A stretch of 64,000 bases of DNA from NCBI GenBank assembly GCA_963932465.1, contig OZ010799.1, positions 157,290,761-157,354,760 of the forward strand, in the 5' to 3' direction. The position numbers and the translations under genes are program-made. The notes below the pieces were generated by a model. It ran no database searches. It had not been told where the DNA came from and saw only the letters and a program-made list of their open reading frames with translations. Every line of letters begins with the position of its first letter. Position 1 is the stretch's first letter. Below, piece by piece: positions 10,998 to 22,440 of the stretch. This DNA is from Maratus speciosus. Lineage: Eukaryota > Arthropoda > Arachnida > Araneae > Salticidae.

Positions 10998-13532
10998 TAG
11001 TGTTGGACAGAATGAATGACTTTACTATTCGAATGAATAGGGCACGCGCAAAATATAGTTTTCAACCCTTGCATACCTTTTTAATAAATTATCACAAGAA
11101 ATATTGTGAAAAAATGAAGGAAAAGCCCACATTTGTAATTTTTTTAATCAATTACAGTATAACTTCAAAAATCCGGCGTCATCGGGAACGAGACTATGCC
11201 GGAATTTTGAAGGAATATCAAAAGTAGTGCTATCTATATTATAAAGGACAAACATATCTGTGCGTAACGCATACGTCATTCTGCGAATGGCAACACTTTG
11301 AAATTTGAAATGAAATTTCAGTTTTGCAATTTTCGCTACTGCAAATTTTTAAACTTCTAAAAATCGCACAGTTTCAATTTTTACACCGTCGTATAGGAAA
11401 AAAAATGTACTTTTAAATGCAATTTGTTTGAAAGCTCTATCTCAATTCATTTTTAAGATATTAATTTTTTTATAGTTTTTAGTACCAATTTTGTAATTGT
11501 GGCAACTGAAGTACTCCATTTCTATTAACAGTAAAGGGAAAATAGTCATGGCTTATTTATTTTTATTGATTATATCCTTATTGGTGCCATATTCACATTA
11601 CAAATAAAAGTAACTTTTTTCTAATTTTTGAACAGAAAATGACGTCAGCCATAAAAAAAAAAACACGCATTCTTCTTCATAAATCAAAAGATTGAAAAAG
11701 ATATTTCAATATTTTTACATTACGCTGATACGGAATTTGAGACGCTAGGCAAAATGATTCAGTGATTAAAAATGTTGTCATGTTTTAAACAAAACAATCA
11801 TTTTCTTTGAAAAAACTAAATGTTTGACCAATACTAAATGGCCAATACTATGACAACTAAAGGCAAATTTCTGAATGGTAAATTTTCACGGGTACTGAGA
11901 TTAGAACTTAAATTTTATGCGAATGTTTACATGAAAAGTTGTATTGGACAAAAGTGACTTTAAGTTTGGAAATACATTCATTAATAAAGTATTGTGCGTT
12001 AAAATACTTTTAAATTGTGAATTTGAGTGGTGCGTATGTAAATTTTGAGAATGTGAAAATAACGTACAGTTTAGATTTTATAGGGGAAAATTTTATGATG
12101 TGACAAAGCAAAATCCTTTTTACTGATTTTTCATCCCGTAAAAACAAACGTAAGAGCCTCAATCGATAACTTCAACATAATTACTCATCTTGATTACGTA
12201 TCTAATGCAGTTTAATTTTTCAATAATTTAAGCAGTTGAAGTTTTTGGAAATAATATTTTGGTAGTTTTAGGTTAAAAACATTATTTGTTTTAAGAGTTA
12301 GATAACCAATACAAGATGAATTTTTTATTGTAATAATTTTTGTAGGTTTATTATAAATTCAATCTAACAGTTTCATTCTAAACATTTTAATTCGTCGAAT
12401 TTCGACGGGCTCCAACTCGTATTCTTAATGACTTTTTTGACCATAACTTAATTCATTATTAAAGCGATAATTATGTAAGAAAAAGAGAAAATTAAATTAA
12501 ATATTTAATAAACTTACTTTAATTAATATTTTCTATGTTACAGAACAGTTGTTGCAAAATTTGATAATCATTAGTATCTATAGTCCTTCAGTTGTAATTT
12601 CGGAAACATTGATGTCGACTTTGTTTGTTAAATTTTTTTTTTGGCCATTCTTTAACAAGGTTTTTTTTTTATATTACAAATAAAGAATGTCTATGTGGAA
12701 AATAGTTTTGGTTCTCTAAATCATATATTAATTCTCCAGTCAAATTTATGCCTTTTTATAGCAACACCTTTTCTTCTGCCCTTGTTCATCCTCGTCTTCT
12801 GAGCTTCTAGTAGCATTATCGGTGGTTCCATTTAGCACAGCGTCAGCGATCTCGCTGCACGATAAATTGTTTGTTGTTCATGCATTTTCGTCATTGCTTA
12901 TCCAATCATCTATATCGATTTTTTCGACGCTTAATACATTTTCAGATTTTGCGTATTCAATCAGGTCACAAATTGCGGCCTTTTCACGTGAAATGTGAAA
13001 GCCTAAAAATTTTTCCTCTTCACTGATGTCGCCGTTGCCGAAAATTCGTTCCGGCCATATATTGTGGCATGCATTCTCCAATGTTGTCCCCATAGTTGTT
13101 CACTTTGATAAGCAACGAAACGGCTCCCAGAAAATTTGTTCAGAAAATAATCGCCTCTGACAAATGAAAAAAAAGTCAAATATTCTTTTTTTGTATTTTT
13201 ACTTTCGATCTTGAAGTTTTTAATTCATAAAAAATTGCTATTTTGCTTTTCCCATAACTTGAAAATGTAAAAGAAGAAGGAAGGGAACCGATGGTTTTGA
13301 TGCCGGATTTCCGAAGTCTAACTGTATCTTCAGAAATTTTGAAGATAAAAAAAAATTTTATATTTTTATGCTGTATCTTAATTAAATCTAATTAAAATAA
13401 GAAAATTCTTTTCGGATAAAAAAATTCTGGTAACTGTTCAATTTAAAAAAAAAACAAAGGTTGACAGCTATGCTTTTGCGAATGCCGAATGATACATTCG
13501 AATAGTAAAATCATTCATTCTGTCCATCACTA
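10998..13532. mobile_element. 2.5 kb inverted-repeat DNA transposon relic
   Basis: The left end TAGTGTTGGACAGAATGAAT, continuing to TTACTATTCGAATGAAT, is mirrored at the right end (13478-13532). Flanks GTTAAGAA and GTGAAGGA agree at 6 of 8 bases, as expected for an old hAT 8-bp duplication. The same ends can instead be read as TA plus GTG(T/A)TGGACAG, which would suit a pogo-type element. The broken transposase tail inside (12746-13093, minus strand) favours the second reading. Apart from that relic, the interior is AT-rich without coding sequence. Confidence 0.6.
12746..13093 (-). pseudogene. Tigger/Jerky-like (pogo family) transposase C-terminal relic
   Basis: Seen: an open minus-strand frame from 13093 encodes MGTTLENACHNIWPE..., an acidic GDISEEE stretch, FHISREKAAICDLIEYAKS and IDIDDWISNDENA, then stops at a TGA (12888-12890). 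The same frame continues downstream with SCSEIADAVLNG and an acidic SEDEDEQG tail, ending at a TAA near 12746. Known: the order LENAWHxLWP, SREK, DDW, SEIVxxVL and an acidic tail is what I recall from the C-terminal part of Tigger/Jerky-type DDE transposases. Inferred: this is the tail of such a transposase with a premature stop. The catalytic DDE core and the DNA-binding domain are missing, so it is non-functional. It lies inside the 2.5 kb inverted-repeat element and is probably its own transposase remnant. The assignment rests on memory of the family, so moderate confidence. Confidence 0.5.
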
Positions 13533-13817
13533 GTGAAGGATGCTCAACCTATCTTGTAAAAGCTGAATCAATTGTCACACAATCTTTAATCTTTATTATG
13601 TTCATGTGTTAAAAACCCCTGTGTTCGAACTTTCATAGATAATGGAGTATTTTTCGGATATAGCGTAGCGCCTTCTATTGAATAAAATTGTTACTAATTT
13701 TTAAATTACTAGTCTCAAAATCTATGGGCTTCCTGATAAACATGTCACTTTTTTTGGGGACGAATTACTGGATTTCAAAGAGTTTGGATGTGTTCTTTAA
13801 GAAACATACTGTAATTA

Positions 13818-14110
13818 ATGCAGGGAAATAACTCGTTATTAATATATGCCAGCAAAGAAAGAAATAGCGGGCCATCAGCTAGAAAAAAGATGGCAGCCAG
13901 CACTGCCATCAGCGGTAAAGTGCAATGGTGCCATTACTTAAACCAGTGCAAAAGTGTCCGTGCGGAATCCAACTGTCCCATCAGTGATAGCCAACAGCAA
14001 GCCAGCATTGGTATGCCATCACAGTACTTCAATCCGGCACTTTTCCTGCAGTGCTAGCACCTATCCTACTGCTGTTCCTTTGCTGGCCCAGCACTTTCCC
14101 TTACGAAATT
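13818..14110. repeat. CCAGCA-rich dispersed repeat, copy 1
   Basis: Contains many CCAGCA/CAGCA words and ends GCTAGCACCTATCCTACTGC then GCTGGCCCAGCACTTTCC. A related block with CCAGCACCTATCTTGCTGC and GCTGGCCAGCAATTTC lies at 14975-15125 in the same orientation. The open frames through it are a by-product of its higher GC content. Confidence 0.5.
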
Positions 14111-14974
14111 TCTTACAGAATTCTACACAAAAAACTTATAGAAAAAGTATTTTAGAATAATGGCCCGTTTTTCTATGAGCTAGTTTCACCAACAGCGACA
14201 GAAGTGTCTATAATAGAAATGTCTATAGAAATATTTGAACTTGCAGCTGTTTCCATGTGGTCACCCTCCCAAGTACTAATCGCACTCGGTGCTGTTTGGT
14301 TTTCATGATCTGACATGAACAAGTACTTTCAATGTATTCTACGACCGCTCGTTGTTTTTGAGTTCTCATTACACCATTTCAAGTTTGTTTCGTTTGTGAT
14401 TTGCATTCCCAATCATTAAACTTGTATAGAAATTATTGTATTGTACAGAAATCCTATATATTTTATACGTTGATTGATTCTCAACTGTGTAAATTACGAA
14501 AACCTAAATCCTTTGTAACTTAATAAAACCAGTTTTAAGAAGAAAAAAACTTCTTGGAAAAAAAAAATTTATTTATTTATTCATTTGCTTATTTATTTTG
14601 TTGGTGGCAGTGGTGCTATATTATTTACAGTTTTAAAAAACAGCTTGATAGCTTAAATTGTGTTAAGATATTCATTTCAGATTTGTGTTCAAATTCATTA
14701 ATCTACCGCGGTGTGATAAAAATAACTCTTATTTTAATATAGACTTGACAAAATATTTAAAAGTCTAATAAATTATTATTTGTTAAACTTGAAACGTAAT
14801 TGTTTAAATTTTTTACACTTCAGATCAAAATATTTGAATAAAAATTACAATTAGGGATTTTTTTTTTTAACTTAGATGAATTACGCCACCTAGCGTAAGG
14901 GTTACCAGCAATAATACTGCAAAAATTCGTGCACTTCCATGGTGTGGTGGGACAGCGCAAGAGATAAAACGGAG
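14111..14974. other. AT-rich spacer between two CCAGCA-rich repeats
   Basis: No inverted ends, RNA gene or convincing coding sequence were seen. Confidence 0.5.
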
Positions 14975-15125
14975 GCCCATCAGAATTTTACCTGATGATT
15001 TCCTACAGCAAAGTTGATTGAAGCTGTCCAGCAGTCCAGCAGTGGTCATGCAGTGGTAGACCATCAGCCAGCACTTCTCCATCATTGCCAGCACCTATCT
15101 TGCTGCTGGCCAGCAATTTCTTCTT
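14975..15125. repeat. CCAGCA-rich dispersed repeat, copy 2
   Basis: Same word composition and same closing motif as the block at 13818-14110 (see that entry), in the same orientation. No terminal structure was identified. Confidence 0.45.
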
Positions 15126-15560
15126 TGCTGGGATAGATCAACTCCGTTGTTATAATAATCTTATCTGTTTAAAGAAATTAGAGCGATTTCGTGTTATTTT
15201 AATAAATTTTGACATTGATAAAAAGAAAAGGTCATTAATATGTCTACAAGTATGTCATTATAGCTTTCAACTTAAAGTGGCGATGTGTTCTGAATATAAC
15301 TTTTATTTATTATTATTGTTTTAACCAATCACTGGAAGCGACATTATTCTGTCGTTAAAAATAGAAAGAAGAGAAAATAAACAAGTCTTTAAATAAAAAG
15401 CAACTTATTTCTTTTTCAATTCCAATATTAATGCGCAAATAAGTTACAGTATTTTATAGACATTCCATAGAATATAGTTCACAGAGAAATATGAAAGAAA
15501 AAGGCTAGAATAAGGAGTTTAATTATATATCGTCCCTATTCTTTCTTAACACTCTCCAAC
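15126..15560. other. AT-rich stretch, nothing recognised
   Basis: No feature could be supported here. Confidence 0.5.
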
Positions 15561-15770
15561 CAGGGTTGAATTCAGACAAATTTCTCCGGGGGGGATTTCG
15601 ACTTCTGGGGGGGGGGGGGCACATTTTAGAGTTCCGATGGGGAAATTGCACTTTTTGACCATTAAAAACACAAAATCGCAAATCTTCCAGGACACATCTT
15701 ATTGCTCCGGGGGGTGGGTGGGTGGGTGGGGGGGTATGCCCCTTCCGGCCACCCACTAAATTCAACGCTG
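15561..15770. mobile_element. Short hAT-type MITE with G-runs
   Basis: Left end CAGGGTTGAATTCAG and mirrored right end CAGCGTTGAATTTAG. Flanks CTCTCCAAC and CTTTCCAAC are nearly identical, consistent with an 8-bp hAT target duplication give or take one base. The 210-bp body is dominated by G-runs, including a run of G near 15608-15620 and a GGGT repeat near 15710-15735. Confidence 0.55.
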
Positions 15771-15959
15771 CTTTCCAACGTAGCTGAAAAGTGTTTATGA
15801 ATTCGGATTGTCTTTCTGTCTGTCTATTCTGCCAATGCTCGTGTGTTTTGAGTACCACTATTATCAAAAAGAAGTATTCGCTTTATTTAATGCAGAGATT
15901 ATATTATTCGGAAGTAGTGCTACTAAAAATATGCGAGACATGGTAGAGAGATGAAGGTA

Positions 15960-16335
15960 ATTTTTGCACTCTATTATTTAACTTAACCCGTCCAGTAATA
16001 ACAAAAGATGGAATTTTGTAATAGATTTTTAAACCACTTCCTTGTTAGAAATATAAAAAAAAGTGTTCAGAGGTATGTTTTCGGTCACAATACAGCATTT
16101 TAATATCTTTAGAGTTTAATTATAAATTAGGAAAAAAAATTAGGGTGTTTTTTCATTAGTCGGCCACAGGTGATAAATCGCCAAATATTCTCTGTAACCT
16201 GTACAATTGCATACGAGTTAAAACGACAATGGATTTAATTATGTGCCAATAAACGCTCACCAAAATATGCAAAAATGGTTGTGAAACTGCAACAATGAAA
16301 CATTTTAAAGGCTAAGGAAAGTAGGAAATCCTTCT
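15960..16335 (+). repeat. Dispersed repeat 'unit B', copy 1
   Basis: Runs from TTTTTGCACTCTATTATTTA to AACATTTTAAAGGCTAAGG. It is clearly related to 19038-19950 and, inverted, to 29265-30045. This copy lacks the two insertions present in copy 2, so it provides the empty sites CATTAGTC and TCTCTGTAACC for them. Confidence 0.7.
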
Positions 16336-16369
16336 ATATATATAAAAAAAGTAACGCTTTGAAAATGGA

Positions 16370-16600
16370 CGAATGAAAATCTGCGTAGATACCACGAAAA
16401 GCATCTGATTGGTCAGAGCCTTCTGACGCTATAAGGTGAGTTACCAAGAAGGTGACCCGCCACTGTCGCCAAAACGTAGCCCAGTTTGTCACCAACTTGG
16501 CGGTATATCGCCAAATTTGGCGACCAAAATTAGTCGTCAAAAGTGACGCCAACTTGGCGCTATTTCCAGTATTTCGCCAATTTTCCATAGACTCCCATTG
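16370..16600. repeat. Region dense in TTGGCG / CGCCAA words
   Basis: Within about 110 bp there are several CGCCAA/TTGGCG words (AACTTGGCGGTATATCGCC, ATTTGGCGACC, AACTTGGCGCT, TTTCGCCAATTTTCC) in alternating orientation, giving many small hairpins. The same words recur at 17130-17150, 17270-17370, 17600-17665 and 17935-17975. No coding function is apparent. Confidence 0.45.
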
Positions 16601-16693
16601 AAATTCAATAGGTTTTACTTACTTGCAGAAAATCAACAAATTGAGATATTTCAATGCAACAAAAACTAACACTAGCTTATGAATATAAACTAA

Positions 16694-19032
16694 CTAGGGG
16701 GCTCTGCCTCCTGTAAGCTACGCTCGCCAACCCCCGTTCAGACACCGCAGAATCTGAAAATCTAAAAATCTAATGGTTTTTTTAAAATATTAGAGAAGAT
16801 TAAATTATACTGAAAAAGCTGTGCAGATCTCCCTCTAAACGGGTTTCCATTCAATTCCCTTTGATTGCAAAAATTTAACGGAGAATCAGTTGCTGTTAAG
16901 ACATCCAATGGTTGTTTTCGTTTTTGATTAAAGAGGATCAGTTAAACATTTGAAAAGAAGCTAAAATAAAATGAATTAAGCATTCAGAGTCTTTGTGAAC
17001 CGATATTTTAAAACAATCTCTATAAAAATAGCCTAAATCATGTGACTAGCATCAACAGTTCCGGGCGGAACACTTTGCTTTTTATACTCTAGGTGCCATT
17101 TTGATACTTTAATGTTATCCAGGCACAGGGTGATAAGTCGCCAAATATTATTCTATCCCCCTCATTCCATCTATATTATAATAGTTCAAGTCATCAAATG
17201 CCATAAACAAATACGATCTGATCCCTTCGCCTTTCATATGAAAGTTTGGAACAAATGTCATATACGTGAAATATTGGCGCGATTTTTTTCCAACGCCAAT
17301 TTGGGAACGCATCAACAGCATAAACAACAACATCCGGCTTACCATATCAAGCAAAAATAACGATACTTTGGCGCCAGTTAAGTACCCGTTGCGTATATGA
17401 CATTGGCGTCAGAAAGAAATCGCGGCAATATGGGGCCGTATATGACATCTGTGCCGAAAGAAAAAAAAGCCGGGTGCAAATCTCGCCAATATCTTTTTTT
17501 GAACTCACCAGATAGCATTTATTTTTATTGTTCGAGTGGTAAATTAAAACATTGATTTGAAGTTGAAATTAAATGTCATGCTTTGTTACACAATTTAATA
17601 TTTCGCCAGATGTCATATCGCATGTTTGGCATGATATATTTTTTTTTTTTTTTACGAAAATTTGGCGAAAGCCTCGTTTTCGAATACCAGTTACATATGT
17701 ATTTTTGGTACTACTTAGTTATCCCGTCGACAAAAATTCTATCGCGAACTATAAGATTAAATGTCAATAATGCTTGATCCTAAATGTCACATTCACTTGA
17801 CTTTTAGCAAGTTACACGCGTTTACGTCATCAAGTTATTTTTATTTCGACGTTTTATTTTTATATTTATTAATGTTATACTAATTTATTTGTTCTTTCGT
17901 TATTTAAAATAAAAATTTTGTCAATCTGTACAATTTGGCGAGTGGTTTGGCGAGCGAGTGGTTTGGCGATTTATATAATTTGCGAAATTGGGTGACGGAA
18001 TAACTACTACATTGCACCGTATTTTTTAATTATTTTCTATTATTTTCAAAAGGAAATAGCAACAAAATAATTAATTACTATAGAACAAAATAATTTATAT
18101 AAATTTAAAAAAGAAATAAAAGTACATATACATGTATTATTAAATAAACAACAATAGCCGGGTTACCATGGCTATCAAAATAATGCCATTTGTGCGCCAA
18201 TTAGGTACCCCGGTGAGTATATGACATCTGTGTCTAATATTTTTTTAAGTGAAAGCCATCAATTTAAATGTTTAATTTTTAAATGAAAGTTTTGTATTTA
18301 ATAAAATGATAACGAAATACAAAAAATGCATTGTTCTTAGCATAGATTTAAAGGAGGCCCAACTGTCGCCAAATTAATTTCAAATAGTAACCTCTTCTGA
18401 ATTATGAAAAAAAAAATTCTGTTATGATTAAAATTTGAGTTGCCATCATTAGAAAAAAATTAATATTTCGAAAACTAATTCGAATTTAAAAATTCTAATA
18501 CCAGTTTTGAGATCTGTGGATCAACACGGATTTTTGGTGTTAATTTCATCGCAAAGTATTCCATATTTTAAGAGAAATCGCCGTGAAACAAAATCAGTTG
18601 TTTAATCAGTCGATTCAAAGAATCGATACATTTCAGGCGTTTCATATATTCGTTTCATAAATTCGTTTCATTAGGATTTTATATATATAAGGTAGATATT
18701 AGCATAATTGAACTATATATACATTATTTTTAAGCGTAAACACTAACTATTTACAATATTCGTAACACTATATGTATAATTTTACACATGTATGTTAGCG
18801 GAGAAAAGACGGCGAAGTGAAAATTTCAGAGGATAGGAGATTTATATGATAAGATTATTTGCTGTAACTACAAATTATTGAATGCGTAGAAAATAAGGGA
18901 TCGCGAACCGATCGAGAATCGAAACGCGAAACAATTACGTCTGGGGTTGGCTAGAAAATAGGGATTGCTTCGCGATTACTCGGGGGGAGGGGGTTGGTGA
19001 GCGTAGCGAGTAGGGGGGCAGAGCCCCCCTAG
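16694..19032. mobile_element. 2.3 kb element with GC-rich inverted ends
   Basis: The left end CTAGGGGGCTCTGCC followed by GCTACGCTCGCCAACCCCC is mirrored at the right as GGGGGTTGGTGAGCGTAGCG then GGGGGGCAGAGCCCCCCTAG. The tip at the right can itself fold, because GGGGGGC and GCCCCCC flank AGA. These ends contrast sharply with the AT-rich interior, which holds scattered CGCCAA/TTGGCG words and paired GCGCCA(G/A)TTA...TATGACA blocks near 17370-17450 and 18190-18235. No transposase or clear target duplication was found, so the class is open. Confidence 0.55.
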
Positions 19033-19236
19033 TGTATTATACATAATTTTTACACTCTATTATTTAACTCAATCCGGTTTTTATATGCAAAGATGGAATT
19101 TTGTAAACGGTTTCCGGATATGTTAGAAATGAAAGAAATTACGTTCAGTGGTATGTTTCCGATGACAATACAACATTTTAATATTTTTAGAGTTTAATTA
19201 TAAATTAGTAAGATAATTTGAAGACTTTTTCCATTA

Positions 19237-19413
19237 TAGGGTTCGTACGGGTACCGTTATTTTCAAGGCCAAATATCAGTATTTTTTTATAGAAAAATAA
19301 ATCTAGTTTAAGCGGACGAAATTTCACCTTATTTAAGCAGAGATTTTCCATAAGAAAATACTGGTACCGAAGAATTTCTCAGTTTGCAAATTCAAGGAGC
19401 CGTACGAACCCTG
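19237..19413. mobile_element. Short inverted-repeat element, GGGTTCGTACGG family
   Basis: Ends TAGGGTTCGTACGG and CCGTACGAACCCTG face each other. Direct repeats CATTA lie immediately outside (19232-19236 and 19414-19418). The uninterrupted relative at about 16150 reads TTTTTTCATTAGTCGGCC, which confirms CATTA as the duplicated target. A longer member of the family is at 59813-60742. The 5-6 bp duplication does not settle the superfamily. Confidence 0.7.
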
Positions 19414-19457
19414 CATTAGACGTCCACCGGCGATAAATCGCCACATATTCTCTAACT

Positions 19458-19819
19458 CGGGGGTGGTCAATTGTGGAACGCCGAATACCACTAATTTTTT
19501 AACCCCTTAACAGTCGCATTAAATTACGGTTTAAAAATGCAAATTGCTTATTGGTACCACTTTTTTGAAAAAGAAATGTTCACCTTATTTAATGGCAGGT
19601 AAAATGATATCATAATAAAGCCAATTACACTATTTTATAAAACTGGTGTGAATCAAATAATCTGAATAAAAGACACAGCCGGTGAATATCACGGGAGCGA
19701 GAATTAAGGGGCTAAAGAAGTAGCCGACTTCTTGAATAGCAGAGATTCCATGTTTAGATAAGACAGTGAATATTATAAAATTTTAGTGGTGTCTAGCGTG
19801 CTACAGTTCGCCACCCCTG
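19458..19819. mobile_element. hAT MITE with perfect 8-bp target duplication
   Basis: CTCTAACT occurs at both 19450-19457 and 19820-19827. Between them the ends read CGGGGGTGGTCAATT and, mirrored, CAGGGGTGGCGAACT, a typical hAT terminus. The empty site is seen in unit B copy 1 (TTCTCTGTAACCTGTACAA). The MITE itself carries a smaller TTAA-type relic, so at least three layers are present. Confidence 0.85.
19503..19711. mobile_element. Decayed TTAA (piggyBac-like) MITE nested in the hAT MITE
   Basis: Left end TTAA-CCCCTTAACAGTCGC (TTAA at 19499-19502) and right end GCGAGAATTAAGGGGCTAA. The interior shares GGCAGATAAAATGAT-like and ATTACACTATTTTA motifs with the loop region of the 1499-2080 foldback, showing common descent. 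Confidence 0.65.
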
Positions 19820-19927
19820 CTCTAACTAGTACAATCGTATACGAGTTAAAACAACAATGGATTTAATTACGTGATAGTAAACGGTCGTCAAAATATGTCA
19901 ATTGACTGTGAAACTGCAACAATGAAA

Positions 19928-20401
19928 CATTTTAAAGGCTAAAAAGTAGAAAATAAATTATGGATAAAAAATTCTAATATTGAAAAAAAAAAATACGCTT
20001 TTATCAATTAATAGTTTAACATTAATTAATTTACGATTATGCGTTGAGAAATCAATTTAGAAATCCTGAAAATATAGTTTAAATAAGCATTTTAAAGGTT
20101 AAAAAGTAGAAAATAAATTATAGATAAAATTTTCTAATATTGAAAATAAAATACGATTTTATTAATTAATAGTCTAATATTAATTAATTTACGATTACAT
20201 GTTGAGAAATCAATTTTAAATCCTGAAAAGATAGTTTAAATAAGCATTTTAAAGTCTAAAAAGTAGAAAATAAATTCTAGATAAAAAATTCTAATATTGA
20301 AAATAAAACACGATTTTATTAATTAATAGTCTAATATTAATTAATTTACGATTATACGTTGAGAAATCAATTTAGAAATCCTGAAAAGATAGTTTAAATA
20401 A
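19928..20401. repeat. Three tandem units of ~157-160 bp
   Basis: CATTTTAAAG anchors begin at 19928, 20088 and 20245. Each unit contains AGTAGAAAATAAATT, TTAATTAATTTACGATTA and TTGAGAAATCAATTT. The units differ at only a few positions, so the amplification looks recent. Confidence 0.85.
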
Positions 20402-20871
20402 CGTTTTATTTTTCCTGTTTTTCTTTTGTAAAAAATGCAGTAAATGTAGAAATTGTAGTAAATGTAGAAAATTTTAGGAACGCAGAGAGACCCGTATTTA
20501 TTTATTTTAATCACTCTTGTGAAAAAAAATAAAATGCGACAATAAAACAGTTTTTTTTTATTTTAAAGTTTTTCACCATTGGTTTTAAAATAAACCGCCG
20601 AAGCATTACTCGAATGCAACTTTTTTTTTATTATACTTTATTTGTTTAAACATGAAAAGCAATATAGCTATGCCGTTAAAAACGAACAGAAAAGAAAAAT
20701 AATAGCTCCTCAAATAATTTAAATCTCTTCCTGTTCCAATGTTAACGCTTAAACAAACGTAAAGAATTTTACAAACATTCCATTGATTAATAGTTCACGA
20801 AGAAATGTGCTGGAAAATATTGAAACTTGCTTCGAAAAATGTTAATTTATTTGCATTGTTACTTTTACTTA
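20402..20871. other. AT-rich stretch, nothing recognised
   Basis: Short T-runs and no other structure. Confidence 0.5.
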
Positions 20872-20994
20872 TTACTTTCTTCTATCTTCAATAGAAGAAA
20901 GTATTGTAATCGAAATTTTTTTCGACTTCCGGTTTTCGACGGATTTGCATGTTTTAGGGGTCAGAGATTCCAAAAAACATGTTTATAGAAAATG

Positions 20995-21073
20995 TCTGTC
21001 TGTCTGTGTGTCCGTCTGTCAGTCTGTCCGTCCGTCCGTCTGTCCGTCTGTCCGTCTGTCCGTCTGTCTGTCG
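20995..21073. repeat. TCTG/TCCG tetranucleotide tract
   Basis: A run of TCTG, TCCG and TCAG words inside H1. Matching tracts (GACA on the opposite strand) sit at the same place in H2, H3 and H4. Translated frames across it give repetitive SVCPSVCP-type peptides, which are artefacts. Confidence 0.9.
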
Positions 21074-21074
21074 C

Positions 21075-22440
21075 CATTGTACCATCAAAAAGTGTATGAA
21101 GTTATGTATAGAATTAAACCAAAATTTTATTATAAGTTTTTGGCTATGGCAAGCAGGACCTCCCGGAATTTGGAAAAAATTCGCCGGTAGGGGGCGCTGA
21201 TATAACAATTTTTGTGCGATTTTGAATATTGTACCATCCAAAAGTGTAGCATAGAATTGAACCAAATTTTTAGTTTAAGTTTTTGGATATGACAAGCAGG
21301 TCCTCCCTGAATTTGGAAAAAATTCGCCGGTAGGGGACGCTGTAAATACGTTTTTTGTGCGATTTTGTATATTGTACCATCGAAAAGTGTATGAAGTTAT
21401 GCATAGAATTGAACCAAATTTTTATTTTAAGTTTTTGGCTATGGCAAGCAGGTCCTCCCTGAATTTGGAAAAAATTCGCCGGTAGGGGGCGCTGTAATAA
21501 CGATTTTTGTGCGATTTTGAATATTGTACCGTCCATAAGTGTATGAAGTTATGCATAGAATTAAACCAAATTTTTATTTTAAGTTTTTGGCTATGGCAAG
21601 CAGGTCCTCCCTGAATTTGGAAAAAATTCGCCGGTAGGGGGCGCTGTAATAGCGATTTTTGTGCGATTTTGAATATTGTACCGTCCAAAAGTGTATGAAG
21701 TTATGCATAGAATTAAACCAAATTTTTATTTTAAGTTTTTGGATATGGCAAGCAGGTCCTCCATGAATTTGCAAAAAATTCGCCGTTAGGGGGCGCTGTA
21801 ATAGCGATTTTTGTGCGATTTTGAATATTGCACCATCGAAAAGTGTATGAAGTTATGCATAGAATTGAACCAAAAAGAAATGTTAAGTTCTTGGCTATGG
21901 CAAGGAGGTCCTCCCTTAATTTGTAAAAAAATAGCTCGTAGATGGTGCTGTAATAGCGATTTTTGTACAATTTTTGTGCCATTTTGAATATTGTACCGCC
22001 GAAAAGTGTATGAAGTTATGCATAGAATTTAACCAAATTTTATGTGTTCTTTTTTGGTCATGTCACGAAGGTTCCTCCCTGAATTTGGAAAAATTCTGCC
22101 GGAAGGGGGCACTATAATTGCGATGTCTGTACCATTTTCATAATTGTACCATCGAAAAGTGTATGAAGTTATCCACATAATTGAACCAAATTTTTTGTGC
22201 ATGTTTCTGGCTATGGCAAACAAGTCCTCCCTGAACTTGAAAAAATTCCGAAAGAAGGGGGCGCTATAATTCCGATCTCTGTGCCATTTTCATTATTGTA
22301 CCATCGAACAGCGTATAAAATTATGCATACAATTGAACCAAAATGTTTGTGCTTGTTTTTGGCTTTGGCCAACAGGTTCTCCTTGAGTTTGGAAATATTG
22401 CGCGGTAAAGGGGCTCCGTGCTAGCGATTTTTGTATACTT
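21075..22440. repeat. Central tandem array of H1 (~152-bp units)
   Basis: Anchors of ATTGTACCAT type occur near 21075, 21228, 21371, 21523, 21675, 21827, 21988, 22143 and 22295, i.e. 143-161 bp apart. Each unit carries AAGTGTATGAAGTTATGCAT, GGCTATGGCAAGCAGGTCCT and CGCCGGTAGGGGGCGCTG. Units nearest the hairpin are more alike than those toward the 5' end. Predicted peptides here are shadows of the repeat. Confidence 0.9.

Larger units (their letters stand above)
19038..20401 (+). repeat. Dispersed repeat 'unit B', copy 2, with nested insertions
   Basis: Same family as 15960-16335, opened by a 177-bp element at 19237-19413 and a hAT MITE at 19458-19819, and extended at its 3' side by three tandem subunits (19928-20401). 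Those subunits also occur, inverted, in the third copy around 29265-29590. Confidence 0.7.

Noticed and set aside
11000..11227. 75-residue open frame
   Set aside because: It starts inside the inverted end of the 2.5 kb element and resembles no family I know.
15523..15867. 114-residue minus-strand frame rich in proline
   Set aside because: Prolines come from the G-runs of a hAT MITE; the frame covers the MITE and its flanks.
21075..22440. Regularly spaced repeats that could be mistaken for a CRISPR array
   Set aside because: Units are contiguous 143-161 bp repeats without unique spacers, in eukaryotic DNA.
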